Positions 34,233-44,726 of a stretch of 64,000 nt of DNA are shown here, piece by piece. Positions within the stretch are counted from its first letter, which is position 1. The number at the start of each line of letters is the position of its first letter. A model generated the notes under the pieces. The model saw only the letters and a program-made list of their open reading frames with translations. It did no database searches and was not told where the DNA came from. A program made the translations under genes and the position numbers. This DNA is from Agathobacter sp. GTDB taxonomy: Bacteria; Bacillota; Clostridia; Lachnospirales; Lachnospiraceae. The stretch spans positions 62,001-126,000 of the forward strand of contig JAFQRZ010000016.1 in assembly GCA_017409825.1 (NCBI GenBank), written 5' to 3'.

Positions 34233-35597
34233 TTAATTCTTAAACGAATGTACTGGTGCAGGAATTCTGCCCTTTCTATTTACGAAATCATCACAAGAGA
34301 ACTGATTTACCGGCATAACTGGTGCATAACCCAGCAAGCCACCAAACTCAACCACTTCTCCAACACCCTTTCCGATAACCGGAATCACACGAACGGCAGT
34401 CGTCTTTTGGTTAATCATACCAATTGCCATTTCATCTGCGATGATACCAGAAATCGTGGTCGCCTTGGTATCTCCAGGAATCGCAATCATATCCAAACCT
34501 ACGGAACATACACAGGTCATCGCTTCTAATTTCTCGAGAGTGAGTGCACCTGCTACAACTGCATCAATCATTCCCTGATCTTCACTGACTGGAATGAACG
34601 CACCACTAAGTCCGCCGACATAAGAAGAGGCCATGATGCCGCCCTTCTTTACCTGGTCATTCAGGAGCGCAAGTGCGGCTGTCGTACCTGGAGCCCCAGC
34701 GTATTCCAAACCGATTTCACAAAGGATATCTGCTACACTATCGCCCACTGCTGGAGTAGGAGCCAAAGAAAGATCGATAATGCCAAATGGAATACCAAGT
34801 TTCGCAGAAGCTTCTTTCGCTACAAGCTGTCCTACACGAGTTACCTTAAATGCGGTCTTCTTAATCGTTTCACAAAGCACTTCAAAGCTTTCACCACGTA
34901 CTTTTTCCAATGCTGTCTTTACTACACCCGGTCCTGAAACGCCGACATTGATAATCGCATCCGCTTCTGTCACACCATGGAATGCTCCCGCCATAAATGG
35001 GTTGTCATCTGGCGCATTACAAAATACAACGAATTTTGCACAGCCCAAAGAATCATTTTCCTTGGTAAGCTCTGCGGTCTCTTTAATCATTTCCCCAATG
35101 AGGCGAACTGCATCCATATTGATACCAGTTTTGGTTGATCCTACATTTACAGAACTACATACGAGCTCCGTAGAAGCAAGTGCCTGTGGAATCGAACGAA
35201 TCAGATTCTCTTCTGCAGGAGTCATACCTTTTGACACCAATGCGGAATATCCACCGATAAAGTTGATACCTACTGTGTGTGCAGCTCTGTCCAATGTTTT
35301 CGCGATTGTCACGAAGTCTTCTGGTGTTTTACAAGCTGCACCACCAACCAATGCAATTGGGGTAACAGAAATACGCTTATTTACGATTGGAATACAGTAA
35401 TCTCTCTCGATTTCCTGTCCCACCTTCACCAAGTCCTTGGCTACTGTTGTAATTTTGTTATAAATATTTTCGTTTAATTTATCCAAATCAGAATCGATAC
35501 AATCCAAAAGGCTGATACCGATGGTAATCGTACGCACATCGAGGTTTTCCTTTTCAATCATATGATTGGTTTCGATTACTTCCCAGTTACTAATCAT
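34233..35597 (-). CDS. UPF0210/PFL-family protein
   Basis: A 454-residue protein of the UPF0210 (DUF711) family. It has the family opening ([20 protein letters not shown]) and long Gly/Ala-rich stretches ([40 protein letters not shown]). The structure of the family resembles glycyl-radical enzymes but no activity is established. It almost always follows an ACT-domain gene, as it does here (10 nt). Confidence 0.9.
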   Translation of the reverse strand: MISNWEVIETNHMIEKENLDVRTITIGISLLDCIDSDLDKLNENIYNKITTVAKDLVKVGQEIERDYCIPIVNKRISVTPIALVGGAACKTPEDFVTIAKTLDRAAHTVGINFIGGYSALVSKGMTPAEENLIRSIPQALASTELVCSSVNVGSTKTGINMDAVRLIGEMIKETAELTKENDSLGCAKFVVFCNAPDDNPFMAGAFHGVTEADAIINVGVSGPGVVKTALEKVRGESFEVLCETIKKTAFKVTRVGQLVAKEASAKLGIPFGIIDLSLAPTPAVGDSVADILCEIGLEYAGAPGTTAALALLNDQVKKGGIMASSYVGGLSGAFIPVSEDQGMIDAVVAGALTLEKLEAMTCVCSVGLDMIAIPGDTKATTISGIIADEMAIGMINQKTTAVRVIPVIGKGVGEVVEFGGLLGYAPVMPVNQFSCDDFVNRKGRIPAPVHSFKN

Positions 35598-35607
35598 GTC
35601 ATTTCTC

Positions 35608-35886
35608 CTAAATTCTGTGCATCATTTCAAAGATTTCTTCACGCTGGCATTTTACAGAAACACCAATGTCCTGTCCCACATTTTCCAAATCGCTAGAAAG
35701 GTCGGCAAATTCCTTCTCTGAGTTTGATAAATCAACAATCATCATCATGTTAAAATATCCAGATACAATTGTCTGAGAAATATCTAAAATATTGATTCCA
35801 TTCTCCGCAAGATAGGTACATACCTTCGCAATAATACCTACGGTATCTTTACCTAATACTGTGATAATTACTTTCTTGTTTTCCAT
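35608..35886 (-). CDS. ACT-domain protein (UPF0237)
   Basis: A 92-residue single ACT domain ([20 protein letters not shown], then [20 protein letters not shown]). ACT domains bind small ligands, often amino acids. The pairing with UPF0210 is conserved in Firmicutes, so it may regulate its neighbour. AGGAGAACG lies upstream of the ATG and the gene follows walJ by 12 nt. Confidence 0.92.
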   Translation of the reverse strand: MENKKVIITVLGKDTVGIIAKVCTYLAENGINILDISQTIVSGYFNMMMIVDLSNSEKEFADLSSDLENVGQDIGVSVKCQREEIFEMMHRI

Positions 35887-35898
35887 CGTCGTTCTCCT

Positions 35899-36699
35899 TT
35901 ACACTCGAATCATTGGTGAAATACTATCTCGCTTCGCAACATACATTGGAAAATCATCCGCTTTATAAGGATTCTCGCCCATCGTGACTTCCAATCGTAC
36001 GGCTTCATACGCCAATTCTTCATAATTATTTTCTTTACTCAAATGCCCTAATACAACGGTCCCAAACTTATCGTGGAGTAGCTCACAAAGAAGCTGTCCA
36101 CTCCTTTCATTGGATAAATGTCCTCGGTCACCCAAAATACGCTGCTTGAGGGGATATGGATAAATCCCTGTCTGGAGCATTTTCACATCATGGTTCGCTT
36201 CCAACAATAAAGCATCCAGCCCCTGCAATTCATCCACAATCGCCTGATTATAATTCCCAAGGTCAGTCACTACTGCCATGCTCTTGTCCTCATGCACCAC
36301 CTTATAGGCAACTGGATCCGCCGCATCATGGGAAATCGAAATTGGATGAAACAGTAATTCTCCAATTGAAAAACGTTTCCCTGGCTTAATCACCTGAAAT
36401 AAATCCGCATCTATTTTCCCAACGGATTTGGTGTTTAAAATAGCGTTCACGGTTTTTTCTGTGGCAAAAATCGGAATTCCATAGCGTCTTGCCAAAACTC
36501 CCAGCCCTGCAATATGGTCGATATGCTCATGCGTCACTAAAATTCCCTGCATTTCGCTGGTTTTCAGGTCAATCTCATTCAAACCACTTTCAATTCGCTT
36601 GCCACTGACACCCGCATCAATCAGCACGTGGGTATTGTCACTGCCTACACAAATACAATTCCCACTGCTACCACTGGCAATCGCACATAATTCTAACAT
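35899..36699 (-). CDS. walJ: MBL-fold hydrolase WalJ/YycJ-like
   Basis: A 266-residue metallo-beta-lactamase-fold protein. The metal motif is VTHEHIDHIAG (residues 55-65), followed by ISISHDAADPVAYKV, LLEANHDV and the C-terminal VVLGHLSKENN. The family (YycJ/WalJ) is a cytoplasmic 5'-exonuclease in some species, linked to cell-wall homeostasis or mismatch repair in Bacillus. It sits between the coaE-ftsA fusion (6 nt) and the ACT gene. Confidence 0.88.
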   Translation of the reverse strand: MLELCAIASGSSGNCICVGSDNTHVLIDAGVSGKRIESGLNEIDLKTSEMQGILVTHEHIDHIAGLGVLARRYGIPIFATEKTVNAILNTKSVGKIDADLFQVIKPGKRFSIGELLFHPISISHDAADPVAYKVVHEDKSMAVVTDLGNYNQAIVDELQGLDALLLEANHDVKMLQTGIYPYPLKQRILGDRGHLSNERSGQLLCELLHDKFGTVVLGHLSKENNYEELAYEAVRLEVTMGENPYKADDFPMYVAKRDSISPMIRV

Positions 36700-36705
36700 A
36701 ATCTA

Positions 36706-39519
36706 CTAATTCTCTTTCCAATACAGATCCACCTGATCACCATCATGAAGCGCCTCAGAAAATGCTGCATCCTTGCCATTGACAAGAGTTGCAATCGCAC
36801 GTCCGCCTCCCGCAGTTAAATCAAATGTGATTCTGTCAAAAATATCTACAAAAATATAATCCTTTTTGCCAGTCATTCTTACTGGTTCCCCATTCACATA
36901 AACGGTAATTCCATCCTCTACTAACTTTGGTTCTGGTGCAGCACCAAACATCTGAGCCGCAGCATTTTTAAGTGCATCGATGTCGCCCTCTTCTGCAAAA
37001 TCTTCCACTGGATCGTAGCTTGCCTGTTCTGGATTATACTCACTTACATTCGCATTTTCATTGGACAGGTTCGCAACACCTTCTGGCAAATGCATCACTG
37101 GCTTTTCATAAGGTTCATCTGCTACACCGAAGGAAAGTACTGTCCATTCGATGGAGAAGTTCTCATATACCAATGTGCCAAAATCTGCTTCTCTATTATT
37201 TACCAAAATATCATGGTCTGTGTCAACTTCTACATCCATAAATTCAGCCACCTGACCTACGGTATAGAAGTTTCTTGTTTCGATGACATCTCCATCCTGA
37301 ATCTCATAAGAGCCTGGTTCTAAGCTGCCATTTACCTGCACGAATTTTGGACAGGTAATCATTTTACCATTTACTACGAAGCCAACCGTGTCATTGTTAA
37401 ACTCTTCCAAATCTGCCACTGTATAAACAGCATCTGCACCGGAAGTAGATGGTTCAATATAAATCTCGCAGTTTGGTTCCAAAGGAGTATTAATGTTGGC
37501 TGGTCTGCCATTAATCGTAACCACTGCAGACTCCCCTGCTTCACCTCTCGCAATACGAGATGCACCATTTACCGTAAAGTTAATGGCTTTTCCACGTTTT
37601 GGGAAAATCTGCTCATTTGGAAACTCTGCTGCCATAGCAGCATCTACAACGGTCAAATGATTGTTATCATAAAGCTTCAACAATTCGCCATTGAAACGAA
37701 CCATAATGAAGTTGTTTCTCTGCTCATAATAATTCATGCAAATACCAATTGGAGTAACCAAAAGTGGGTCCTTCTTGATATCTTCCTGCTCGAAAATCAC
37801 TTCCCTCAAAACTTCTTCGCCACGGAGAGCTACACGCTCTTTTACGATGCCAAGGTATTCTGCTAATTTTTCGGTAAAACCGTGGATTTTGCCACCGCCA
37901 CCAACAACAAAGCAGGCACTTACTGATTTGTCGCCATTCAAATGACGAATCTTTTCTGAAATTTCCTTGGTAATCTTATCTACCGTAGGAGCAACCACTT
38001 CCCACAGCTCTTCCGCTGGAATAGTATGTGGAATACTCATAATATCCTCGTATGTAATCTCGTCCGCCTCGGTAGACTGCAGCTTCATAGACTCTGCCAT
38101 CTTAAAGTCTACCAGATAGTGCTGCACGATAACCTCGGTTAGCTCATCTCCAGCATGAGGAATCATGCCGTATGCGATAATACTTCCATCTTTCGTAATC
38201 GAAATATCGGATGTACCAGCACCAACGTCCACAAGGGCAATGTTCAACATACGGAAGTTTTCTGGAATAGCTACGTTAATCGCAGCGATAGGCTCGAGTG
38301 TCATATTCGCAACACTAAGTTCTGCCTGACCAACTGCAGAGTACAAACCGTCGACAACGTCTTCTGGCAAGAATGTTACGATAATATCACAACCGATGAA
38401 GTCTGCCTTGTGTCCTTCCAAGCTAATGAAGATTTCGTCATTCAAATAATATTTTACTACAGAATAACCTACACAATAAAATTTGTACTTCGTATCATTT
38501 TTCTGCTTTAATTCTTCCTGTGCTTTGTCCACACCAAGCAGATGCAAGGTATGAATATCTTCTCCCTGCACAATCGTTTCTTCCGGATATTCCAACTCTA
38601 CATGAGTGGTAACCGTTTTAAGCACACGACCAGCGGCAGCGATACACACTTCGGAAAGTGGTGCCTCCATCTGCCGCTCTAATTCTTCTTTTACCGCCTT
38701 TACCGTACGAGCCACACGACCAATGTCATGAATCTGTCCGTCCAGCATCGCTCTGGTTTCATGCTGTTTGATATACTGTGCAACTACGGTAAAATTTTCA
38801 TCCTCTGTACGATATCCTACGGTACCTACAACGTTTCTCGTACCGATATCAAGACCAAATACATGTTCCATCTGCTTACTCCTTAAAGCTTTTTCTATCT
38901 GTTGGTAGGTTTCCTCCAAATCGCCATTGTTGTCAATGGTAACCGAAGTTGCCGACCGAAATTCCGTTTCACTCAACTGACTTGCGAAAATATGATCGAT
39001 TTTCTCGTCGGAATACCCTCTGGATTCCTTTAAACGAGCACGACGATTTTCCTCACTGGTATAAATATACCAAAGTTCGTCACAAATTTCATCATATTTC
39101 TCTTCAATTAATAAAGCTGCTTCCAAAACCAGAAGCTCAAGCTGCCCCTTCTCACATTCCTCCTGATATGCCAAGCGTACATATTCCTTTACGGCAGGAT
39201 GCACAATGGCATTCAGTTTCTCACGTTTTTCTTCATCTGAGAAAATCACCTGTGCCAGCTTACCGCGATGAAATGGCGGATTTTCATTATATTCCTTGAA
39301 GCTGACGCCCGCCGTCCCTCGGAAGTTTCCTATCTCTTCATAAATATCCTCGCCTGCAAAAGCCTCCACAATCTGATTATAGCAGTCTGTGCCTGGCTCC
39401 ATAAGCTCATGTGCGATTTCATCTGCCAGCATAACTTTGGTTTTCGGTTTATTCGCCAGGTAAGATAGGATGGCAGATTTTCCGGCTCCTACCCCACCTG
39501 TAATTCCTATAAATTTCAT
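36706..39519 (-). CDS. dephospho-CoA kinase fused to FtsA-like ATPase
   Basis: One 937-codon frame. Residues 1-212 are a complete CoaE (P-loop GGVGAGKS at 8-15, ADEIAHELM, IVHPAVKEYV), the last step of CoA synthesis. Residues 217-700 are an FtsA/Hsp70-type actin-fold protein (FGLDIGTRNVVG; ALVDVGAGTSDISI; FVVGGGGKIHGF). Small beta-rich domains follow, with repeated 'D-G-D-x-V/I' endings that look ubiquitin-like. CoaE and this FtsA-like protein are normally separate. At the junction (ATG at 38871, Met217) an AAGGAG lies 8 nt upstream inside the frame, so the FtsA-like part may also be made alone. Confidence 0.88.
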   Translation of the reverse strand: MKFIGITGGVGAGKSAILSYLANKPKTKVMLADEIAHELMEPGTDCYNQIVEAFAGEDIYEEIGNFRGTAGVSFKEYNENPPFHRGKLAQVIFSDEEKREKLNAIVHPAVKEYVRLAYQEECEKGQLELLVLEAALLIEEKYDEICDELWYIYTSEENRRARLKESRGYSDEKIDHIFASQLSETEFRSATSVTIDNNGDLEETYQQIEKALRSKQMEHVFGLDIGTRNVVGTVGYRTEDENFTVVAQYIKQHETRAMLDGQIHDIGRVARTVKAVKEELERQMEAPLSEVCIAAAGRVLKTVTTHVELEYPEETIVQGEDIHTLHLLGVDKAQEELKQKNDTKYKFYCVGYSVVKYYLNDEIFISLEGHKADFIGCDIIVTFLPEDVVDGLYSAVGQAELSVANMTLEPIAAINVAIPENFRMLNIALVDVGAGTSDISITKDGSIIAYGMIPHAGDELTEVIVQHYLVDFKMAESMKLQSTEADEITYEDIMSIPHTIPAEELWEVVAPTVDKITKEISEKIRHLNGDKSVSACFVVGGGGKIHGFTEKLAEYLGIVKERVALRGEEVLREVIFEQEDIKKDPLLVTPIGICMNYYEQRNNFIMVRFNGELLKLYDNNHLTVVDAAMAAEFPNEQIFPKRGKAINFTVNGASRIARGEAGESAVVTINGRPANINTPLEPNCEIYIEPSTSGADAVYTVADLEEFNNDTVGFVVNGKMITCPKFVQVNGSLEPGSYEIQDGDVIETRNFYTVGQVAEFMDVEVDTDHDILVNNREADFGTLVYENFSIEWTVLSFGVADEPYEKPVMHLPEGVANLSNENANVSEYNPEQASYDPVEDFAEEGDIDALKNAAAQMFGAAPEPKLVEDGITVYVNGEPVRMTGKKDYIFVDIFDRITFDLTAGGGRAIATLVNGKDAAFSEALHDGDQVDLYWKEN

Positions 39520-39554
39520 ATAGCTCCTGTCTTGGGTCTAACCCATAACATCAT

Positions 39555-42269
39555 TTAATGTGCATCATACCAGTTACTCCCCCACGCAGTTCCCACTTCT
39601 AATGGAACCGAAAGGCTTGCGACCTGATGCATTTCCTCTTCCAATAATGCAATCACTGCATCTTTTTCTGCTCCCTTGGTTTCGATGAGAAGTTCATCGT
39701 GCACCTGCAAAATCAACCGTGATTCGTAGCCCTCTTTGATAAGTCTGTCATGTACACGAATCATCGCAATCTTAATAATATCTGCGGCAGTTCCCTGAAT
39801 CGGAGCATTCATCGCCACACGCTCCCCAAACTGACGCTGCATGAAGTTGCTAGACGAAAGCTCTGGAATCGGTCTAATACGTCCATAAATGGTCGTCGTC
39901 TTACCTGTTTCCTTTGCATCTGCAACTGTCTGATCGATAAATTCCTTAATCTTTGGATAGGTTTCAAAATAACGGTCGATATATTCCTGTGCTTCTTTTC
40001 TACTGATATCCAAATCCTGACTCAGTCCAAACGCACTGATGCCATATACGATACCGAAATTTACTGCCTTCGCATTGCGTCGAAGCAATGGAGTTACCTC
40101 TTCAAATGGCACATGGAATACCTGCGAAGCTGTAGTACTGTGAATATCCTGTCCGCTATTATATGCCTCAATCAGTTTTTCGTCCCCTGACATATGTGCC
40201 AGAATACGCAGCTCAATCTGCGAATAATCTGAGTCAACAAACACATTGCCTGACATTGGGTGGAAAACCTTACGAATCAGTCTTCCGAGTTCAATACGAA
40301 TCGGAATATTCTGCAGGTTAGGCTCAGTACTACTTAAACGTCCTGTTGCTGTAATCGTCTGGTTAAAGCTGGTATGGATTTTGCCATCTGCTTCTACAAA
40401 GTTCTGCAGCCCGTCTGCGTAGGTCGATTTCAGCTTGCTTAAGGTTCTATATTCTAAAATATCGGAAACGATTGGATATTCCCCTGCAAGTTTTTCTAAC
40501 ACATCTGCCGATGTGGAATATCCCGTCTTGGTTTTCTTTCCATTCGGAAGTCCTAACTTCTCAAAAAGAATCACACCTAATTGTTTTGGCGAATTGATAT
40601 TGAACTCCTCGCCTGCTGCCTCGTGAATTTTTTGTTCCAATTCCACGATTGAGCCTTCAAGCTTCGCACCATATTCCTTTAATGCAGCGGCATCCATACA
40701 GATACCCTCTTTTTCCATATCATAAAGCACGAATACCAATGGCATTTCCACATCATAGAAAAGCTCATCCATGCCTTGCTCTTTCAAGCTTTCTGCAATA
40801 ATAGGCATCGCCTTCCATGCGATATATGCTTTGTAACACGCCAGCTTGCATTCGTCTTCCTTCAAATCCTTTTCCGTAGGTACCATAAGCCCTACATAAT
40901 CCTTGGCAATATCATCATGTGGATACTCACCCTTCAACGGATTCAAAAGATATGCTCCGATAGTCACGTCAAAATAGTGCTTTCTATCTGCAATATAGGC
41001 ATCCCACTGGTTTACAAAATCAAAGTCTTTTCCATACTCTATCAATGCCAACTGGGTTTTTAAATCCATGGCAATCCAGGTCTTAACATCTGCCTGTTTC
41101 ATTTTTTCCAACAGATAGCTACTACTTACGTCGCGCCCTGTGGAAATATAATAAATATCCTCTTCTCCATACGCTAATGCTAACGCAGAAAAGGTATTGG
41201 TCTCTGTCATTGCAAATAAACTAATCTGTCCATCTGCCTCGATATTTTCACCTGCGTGCTCGGAAGGCACGATAGTAAATGCCACATCTTTGCCTTTGAT
41301 TGCTGCAAAAATACGGTCTACTTCTTTGGTATTACGAACCGATGCAAAATGCTCCTCTGCATTGTTCTTTGGGGCATCTACTGCAAATCTGCCAAGCAGA
41401 TTCTTAAATTCCAATTCCTTACAAAGAAGATATGCATCCTCCGTATAAAGAGATTCGATACTTTCCAAACGCGCCTTTTCAAAGGTAAAGGATACCGGTT
41501 CTTCTGTAACTGGTGCATTGGTAATGATGGTTGCAAGTTCCTTGCTCATCACCGCCTGCTCCCAGTATTCTACAATATTGTTTGCTGCACGAGGTGGCTT
41601 TACCTCAGCCGCATGTGCATGTACTTCTTCGATGGATTTGTATTTTTCGATGAGGGCAGATGCTGTCTTTTCGCCGATTCCCGGAACCCCTGGAATATTA
41701 TCCGAGGTATCGCCCATCAATGCTTTCACATCGATAAATTCCTTCGGTGTCACAAGGTATCGTTCTACGACATCCTTGGCATAGTAATTCTCGATTTCAG
41801 TTCCCGTTTTCTTGGTCTTTGGAATACGAATCTGTACATGGTCAGTCGCAAGCTGTAGCAAATCTCTATCCCCAGAAACGATGGATACCTCCATGCCCTG
41901 TGCCTCACCCATTACAGAAATGGTTCCCAACAAATCATCCGCTTCATATCCTGGCAATTCCACGATTGGTACACCCATTTTGGTAAGCATATCCTTCATC
42001 ACTGGAACCTGCTGGCGAAGCTCATCCGCCATCGGCTTACGCGTTCCCTTGTAGCCGTCAAACATATTGTGGCGGAAGGTTGGTGCTTTTACGTCGAAAG
42101 CTACTGCCAAATAATTCGGTTTTTCCTCTTCCAAAATCTTAAACAAAATATTCAAGAAACCATATACCGCATTGGTGTGCAGCCCTTGCGCATTCGTCAG
42201 GTCTGGCAAACCAAAAAATGCTCGGTTCAAAATACTATGTCCATCAATCAATACAAGCTTTTCACTCAT
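39555..42269 (-). CDS. polA: DNA polymerase I
   Basis: A 904-residue protein. The N-terminal 5' nuclease (LVLIDGHSILNRAFFGLPDL; GYEADDLLGT; SGDRDLLQLA) and the C-terminal polymerase (motif A DSDYSQIELRILAHMSG; RRNAKAVNFGIVYGISAFGL; motif C LQVHDELLIE) are intact. The middle 3'-5' exonuclease domain lacks its acidic residues: VAFTIVPSEH stands where DxE is expected. It therefore probably lacks proofreading, as in several Firmicutes. It fills gaps in repair and Okazaki processing. It precedes the coaE fusion by 35 nt. Confidence 0.96.
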   Translation of the reverse strand: MSEKLVLIDGHSILNRAFFGLPDLTNAQGLHTNAVYGFLNILFKILEEEKPNYLAVAFDVKAPTFRHNMFDGYKGTRKPMADELRQQVPVMKDMLTKMGVPIVELPGYEADDLLGTISVMGEAQGMEVSIVSGDRDLLQLATDHVQIRIPKTKKTGTEIENYYAKDVVERYLVTPKEFIDVKALMGDTSDNIPGVPGIGEKTASALIEKYKSIEEVHAHAAEVKPPRAANNIVEYWEQAVMSKELATIITNAPVTEEPVSFTFEKARLESIESLYTEDAYLLCKELEFKNLLGRFAVDAPKNNAEEHFASVRNTKEVDRIFAAIKGKDVAFTIVPSEHAGENIEADGQISLFAMTETNTFSALALAYGEEDIYYISTGRDVSSSYLLEKMKQADVKTWIAMDLKTQLALIEYGKDFDFVNQWDAYIADRKHYFDVTIGAYLLNPLKGEYPHDDIAKDYVGLMVPTEKDLKEDECKLACYKAYIAWKAMPIIAESLKEQGMDELFYDVEMPLVFVLYDMEKEGICMDAAALKEYGAKLEGSIVELEQKIHEAAGEEFNINSPKQLGVILFEKLGLPNGKKTKTGYSTSADVLEKLAGEYPIVSDILEYRTLSKLKSTYADGLQNFVEADGKIHTSFNQTITATGRLSSTEPNLQNIPIRIELGRLIRKVFHPMSGNVFVDSDYSQIELRILAHMSGDEKLIEAYNSGQDIHSTTASQVFHVPFEEVTPLLRRNAKAVNFGIVYGISAFGLSQDLDISRKEAQEYIDRYFETYPKIKEFIDQTVADAKETGKTTTIYGRIRPIPELSSSNFMQRQFGERVAMNAPIQGTAADIIKIAMIRVHDRLIKEGYESRLILQVHDELLIETKGAEKDAVIALLEEEMHQVASLSVPLEVGTAWGSNWYDAH

Positions 42270-42305
42270 AATTCGTTCCCTTTCTTTGGGGACTTCCCCA
42301 CACCA

Positions 42306-44084
42306 TTAAATTGCTCTGGTGTATTCCTTCAACCATGCTGCCTCTTCTGCAGTCAAATATGGTGAAATCTTTTCAAATACCGCTTTGTGGTATTCATTCA
42401 AATATCTCTTTTCCGTTTCATTCATCTGGCTTGCATCTACTGCGTCCAAATCAAATGGTACAAAGGTCAGATTTTCAAAATACATAAACTGACCATATTC
42501 GTTCTTTTCTCCCTTGCGACAAACCAGTTCATTTTCCAAGCGGATTCCATACGCACCCTCGATATAGATACCCGGTTCATCCGTTGTAATCATGCCTTCT
42601 TCCAATGTAGCCGCATAACCTTTGCGACCCCAGTGGAAACCATTTGGTCCTTCATGTACATTCAGCACATGACCCACTCCATGCCCTGTACCATGCTTAT
42701 AATCTAAGTTTGCTTCCCAAAGTGGCTGACGAGCCAGCACATCCAAATTCATGCCGCTACATCCATACAGGAATCTAGCATTTGCAAGATTTAAATTCGA
42801 ACGAAGCACGCGAGTAAAATCGCTCTTCATTTCCTGTGTCACAGGTCCTACGGCAAAGGTTCTGGTAATGTCCGTGGTTCCTTCCAAATACTGTCCACCC
42901 GAATCCACAAGAAGCAAGCCTTCTGGCTGGATTTCGACATCCGTTTCCGGTGTCGCACCATAGTGAATAATTGCACCATGCTCTGCATATCCACAAATCG
43001 TATCGAAGCTTAGCTCAAAGGCTCCCTGCTCTTTTCGCAGTGTTTCCAAATAATCCGAAGCAGAGATTTCTGTCATTGCAGTCTTACCTACATTGGTCTT
43101 CAACCAATACATAAACTTACACATCGCAACTGCATCTTTGATATGTGCAGTTCTTGTATTTTCCAGCTCTACTTCATTCTTCTGCGCTTTCATAAGAGTA
43201 GATGGGTTTGCTTCATCAATTACCGTTACTCCCTCTGGAATACTATTGCAGATGCGGTAATTTACCACTGATTTATTCATAAGAACCGTACTTTCTGCAC
43301 GAATCTCTTTTACATAGTCATAAAAACTATCGTATGGTCTGGTAGTAATATTATTTGCTTTTAAATATGCAGATAATTCATCGGTAATAACCTCTTCCTG
43401 CACAAACCAGATACATTCGTCCTTCGTAAGCGCAAGGTAAGATAACACCACTGGCACACAGTGAATGTCATTTCCACGTACATTCAAAATCCACGCAATA
43501 TCATAAAGGGATGTCAAAAGATGTACATCTGCCCCCTTTTCTTCCATCACCTTGCGAATATCTGCCAGCTTCGTAACGGTACCTTTTCCTGTATAGGTAA
43601 TGTCCAACATACGAACTGGTTCTGCAGAAAGCTCTGGTCTATCTGTCCAAATGATATCCACCAAGTCTTCTTCGACTGCAAGTGTTCCGTTTTTCTTCGC
43701 TACGAGTTCTTCTAATTTTTTACCCCAGGCACTATTTACCACGCGGCCATCAAAACCAAGTGTCTGTCCCTCTGCCAAAGTCTTTTCGATATATTCATCT
43801 ACTGTCGGAACGCCTTCTTCTCCCATCTTGTAAAGTGTTACGGTAGAATCCTGAAGCTGATTGACAGCCTGAATAAAATATCTGGCATCCGTCCAAAGCC
43901 CCGCTTCTTTCATTGTAATCACAGCAACCCCAGCAGAGCCAGTGAATCCTGTCATATATTTTCTGGCAGTGAAATATTCTCCCACATACTCTGATTCATG
44001 GAAATCAGCGGTAGGTACAATATAAATCGCGATATTTCTTTTTGCCATCTCATTTCTTAATGCTTGTAATCTTGTTGGAATCAT
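42306..44084 (-). CDS. Xaa-Pro aminopeptidase (M24B)
   Basis: A 592-residue enzyme with two creatinase-N-like domains and a C-terminal pita-bread domain. Dinuclear metal ligands are seen in LLVDSGGQYLEGTTDITRTF (two Asp), GTGHGVGHVLNVHEGP (His), and TTDEPGIYIEGAYGIRLENE (two Glu). It removes N-terminal residues next to proline. The frame opens upstream at 44198, but the ATG at 44084 with AAGGAG 7 nt before it and the family start (IPTRLQALRNEMAKRNI) is the likely start. It is cytoplasmic. Confidence 0.93.
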   Translation of the reverse strand: MIPTRLQALRNEMAKRNIAIYIVPTADFHESEYVGEYFTARKYMTGFTGSAGVAVITMKEAGLWTDARYFIQAVNQLQDSTVTLYKMGEEGVPTVDEYIEKTLAEGQTLGFDGRVVNSAWGKKLEELVAKKNGTLAVEEDLVDIIWTDRPELSAEPVRMLDITYTGKGTVTKLADIRKVMEEKGADVHLLTSLYDIAWILNVRGNDIHCVPVVLSYLALTKDECIWFVQEEVITDELSAYLKANNITTRPYDSFYDYVKEIRAESTVLMNKSVVNYRICNSIPEGVTVIDEANPSTLMKAQKNEVELENTRTAHIKDAVAMCKFMYWLKTNVGKTAMTEISASDYLETLRKEQGAFELSFDTICGYAEHGAIIHYGATPETDVEIQPEGLLLVDSGGQYLEGTTDITRTFAVGPVTQEMKSDFTRVLRSNLNLANARFLYGCSGMNLDVLARQPLWEANLDYKHGTGHGVGHVLNVHEGPNGFHWGRKGYAATLEEGMITTDEPGIYIEGAYGIRLENELVCRKGEKNEYGQFMYFENLTFVPFDLDAVDASQMNETEKRYLNEYHKAVFEKISPYLTAEEAAWLKEYTRAI

Positions 44085-44153
44085 ACTCAATCTCCTTAAA
44101 CTTTCGTTTCGCCTGCGTAACTTTCGCCTGCGAGCGATGTGGCTAAACAAATA

Positions 44154-44195
44154 AAAATAGCCATCTTGTATTATCTCACAAAAGATGGCTATTTT
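44154..44195 (-). terminator. intrinsic terminator
   Basis: AAAATAGCCATCTT and AAGATGGCTATTTT form a 14-bp stem. It lies between the 97-residue protein gene (ends 44239) and the aminopeptidase, and ends in a T-run on the minus strand. Confidence 0.85.
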
Positions 44196-44238
44196 CAATA
44201 AATCCCGTTGGATTTTCTATGTTCTTTTTCAAAAAGAT

Positions 44239-44532
44239 TTATTCGTCAATCTGCTGGTAACGTTTCCAAATTTTGTCTGCACCACATACATGCTTGGTTC
44301 CGTCTTCATCAATAACGATGTAATCGTTTACACCGATAAATTCTCTACCTCGACGATTCAAAATAAATGGACATACCACATAGCCGTCTTCACGATTAAT
44401 CTTAAGTAGCGAATCCGTCACAATCCATTCTCTGGTAACAATTTCAGAAAAGAGTTCAAAACCATCTTCTAAACCTTTTCCAACTTCGTACTTCTGCACA
44501 TCAGCCTTAAGCTCTACTCTTTTACACTTCAT
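44239..44532 (-). CDS. hypothetical protein with beta-rich core
   Basis: A 97-residue soluble protein starting MKCKRVELKADVQKYEVGKG. It has several short strands (GYVVCPFILNRRGREFIGVN; DYIVIDEDGTKHVCGADKIW). The start at 44532 has GGAGGG about 7 nt upstream; the ATG at 44547 does not. The N-terminal 'P/K-Y-E-V-G-x-G-L-E-D-G' pattern recalls small mobile-element proteins, but no family was assigned. It has its own terminator. Confidence 0.6.
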   Translation of the reverse strand: MKCKRVELKADVQKYEVGKGLEDGFELFSEIVTREWIVTDSLLKINREDGYVVCPFILNRRGREFIGVNDYIVIDEDGTKHVCGADKIWKRYQQIDE

Positions 44533-44631
44533 AGTTTCACCCTCCATATCTTATAATCCCATAAACCTAATTGCTTGGATTTATTATAACACATTTGCGG
44601 GCTTCTGACAATTTATCTTGCCATTTTAAAA

Positions 44632-44724
44632 CTCATCTTGCTGGAATTTCGATTTGCCCTCGCCTTTTCCAAGGATTCGAAATAAATATTAGGCGAGGAC
44701 GAATCGAAATTCCAGCAAGATGAG
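44632..44724. repeat. large hairpin with 33-bp arms
   Basis: Arms at 44632-44664 and 44692-44724 are reverse complements with two differences (one can be a G-T pair), around a 27-nt loop. On the minus strand it directly follows the 38-residue ORF and is followed by TTTTAAAA. It could serve as a very large terminator, but the stem is about three times longer than its neighbours' terminators. Confidence 0.85.
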
Positions 44725-44726
44725 CT

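Noticed and set aside
34633-35400. A 255-codon plus-strand frame opposite the UPF0210 gene
   Set aside because: It is the antisense shadow of a gene with strong codon bias; no ribosome site and Ser/Pro-rich shadow composition.
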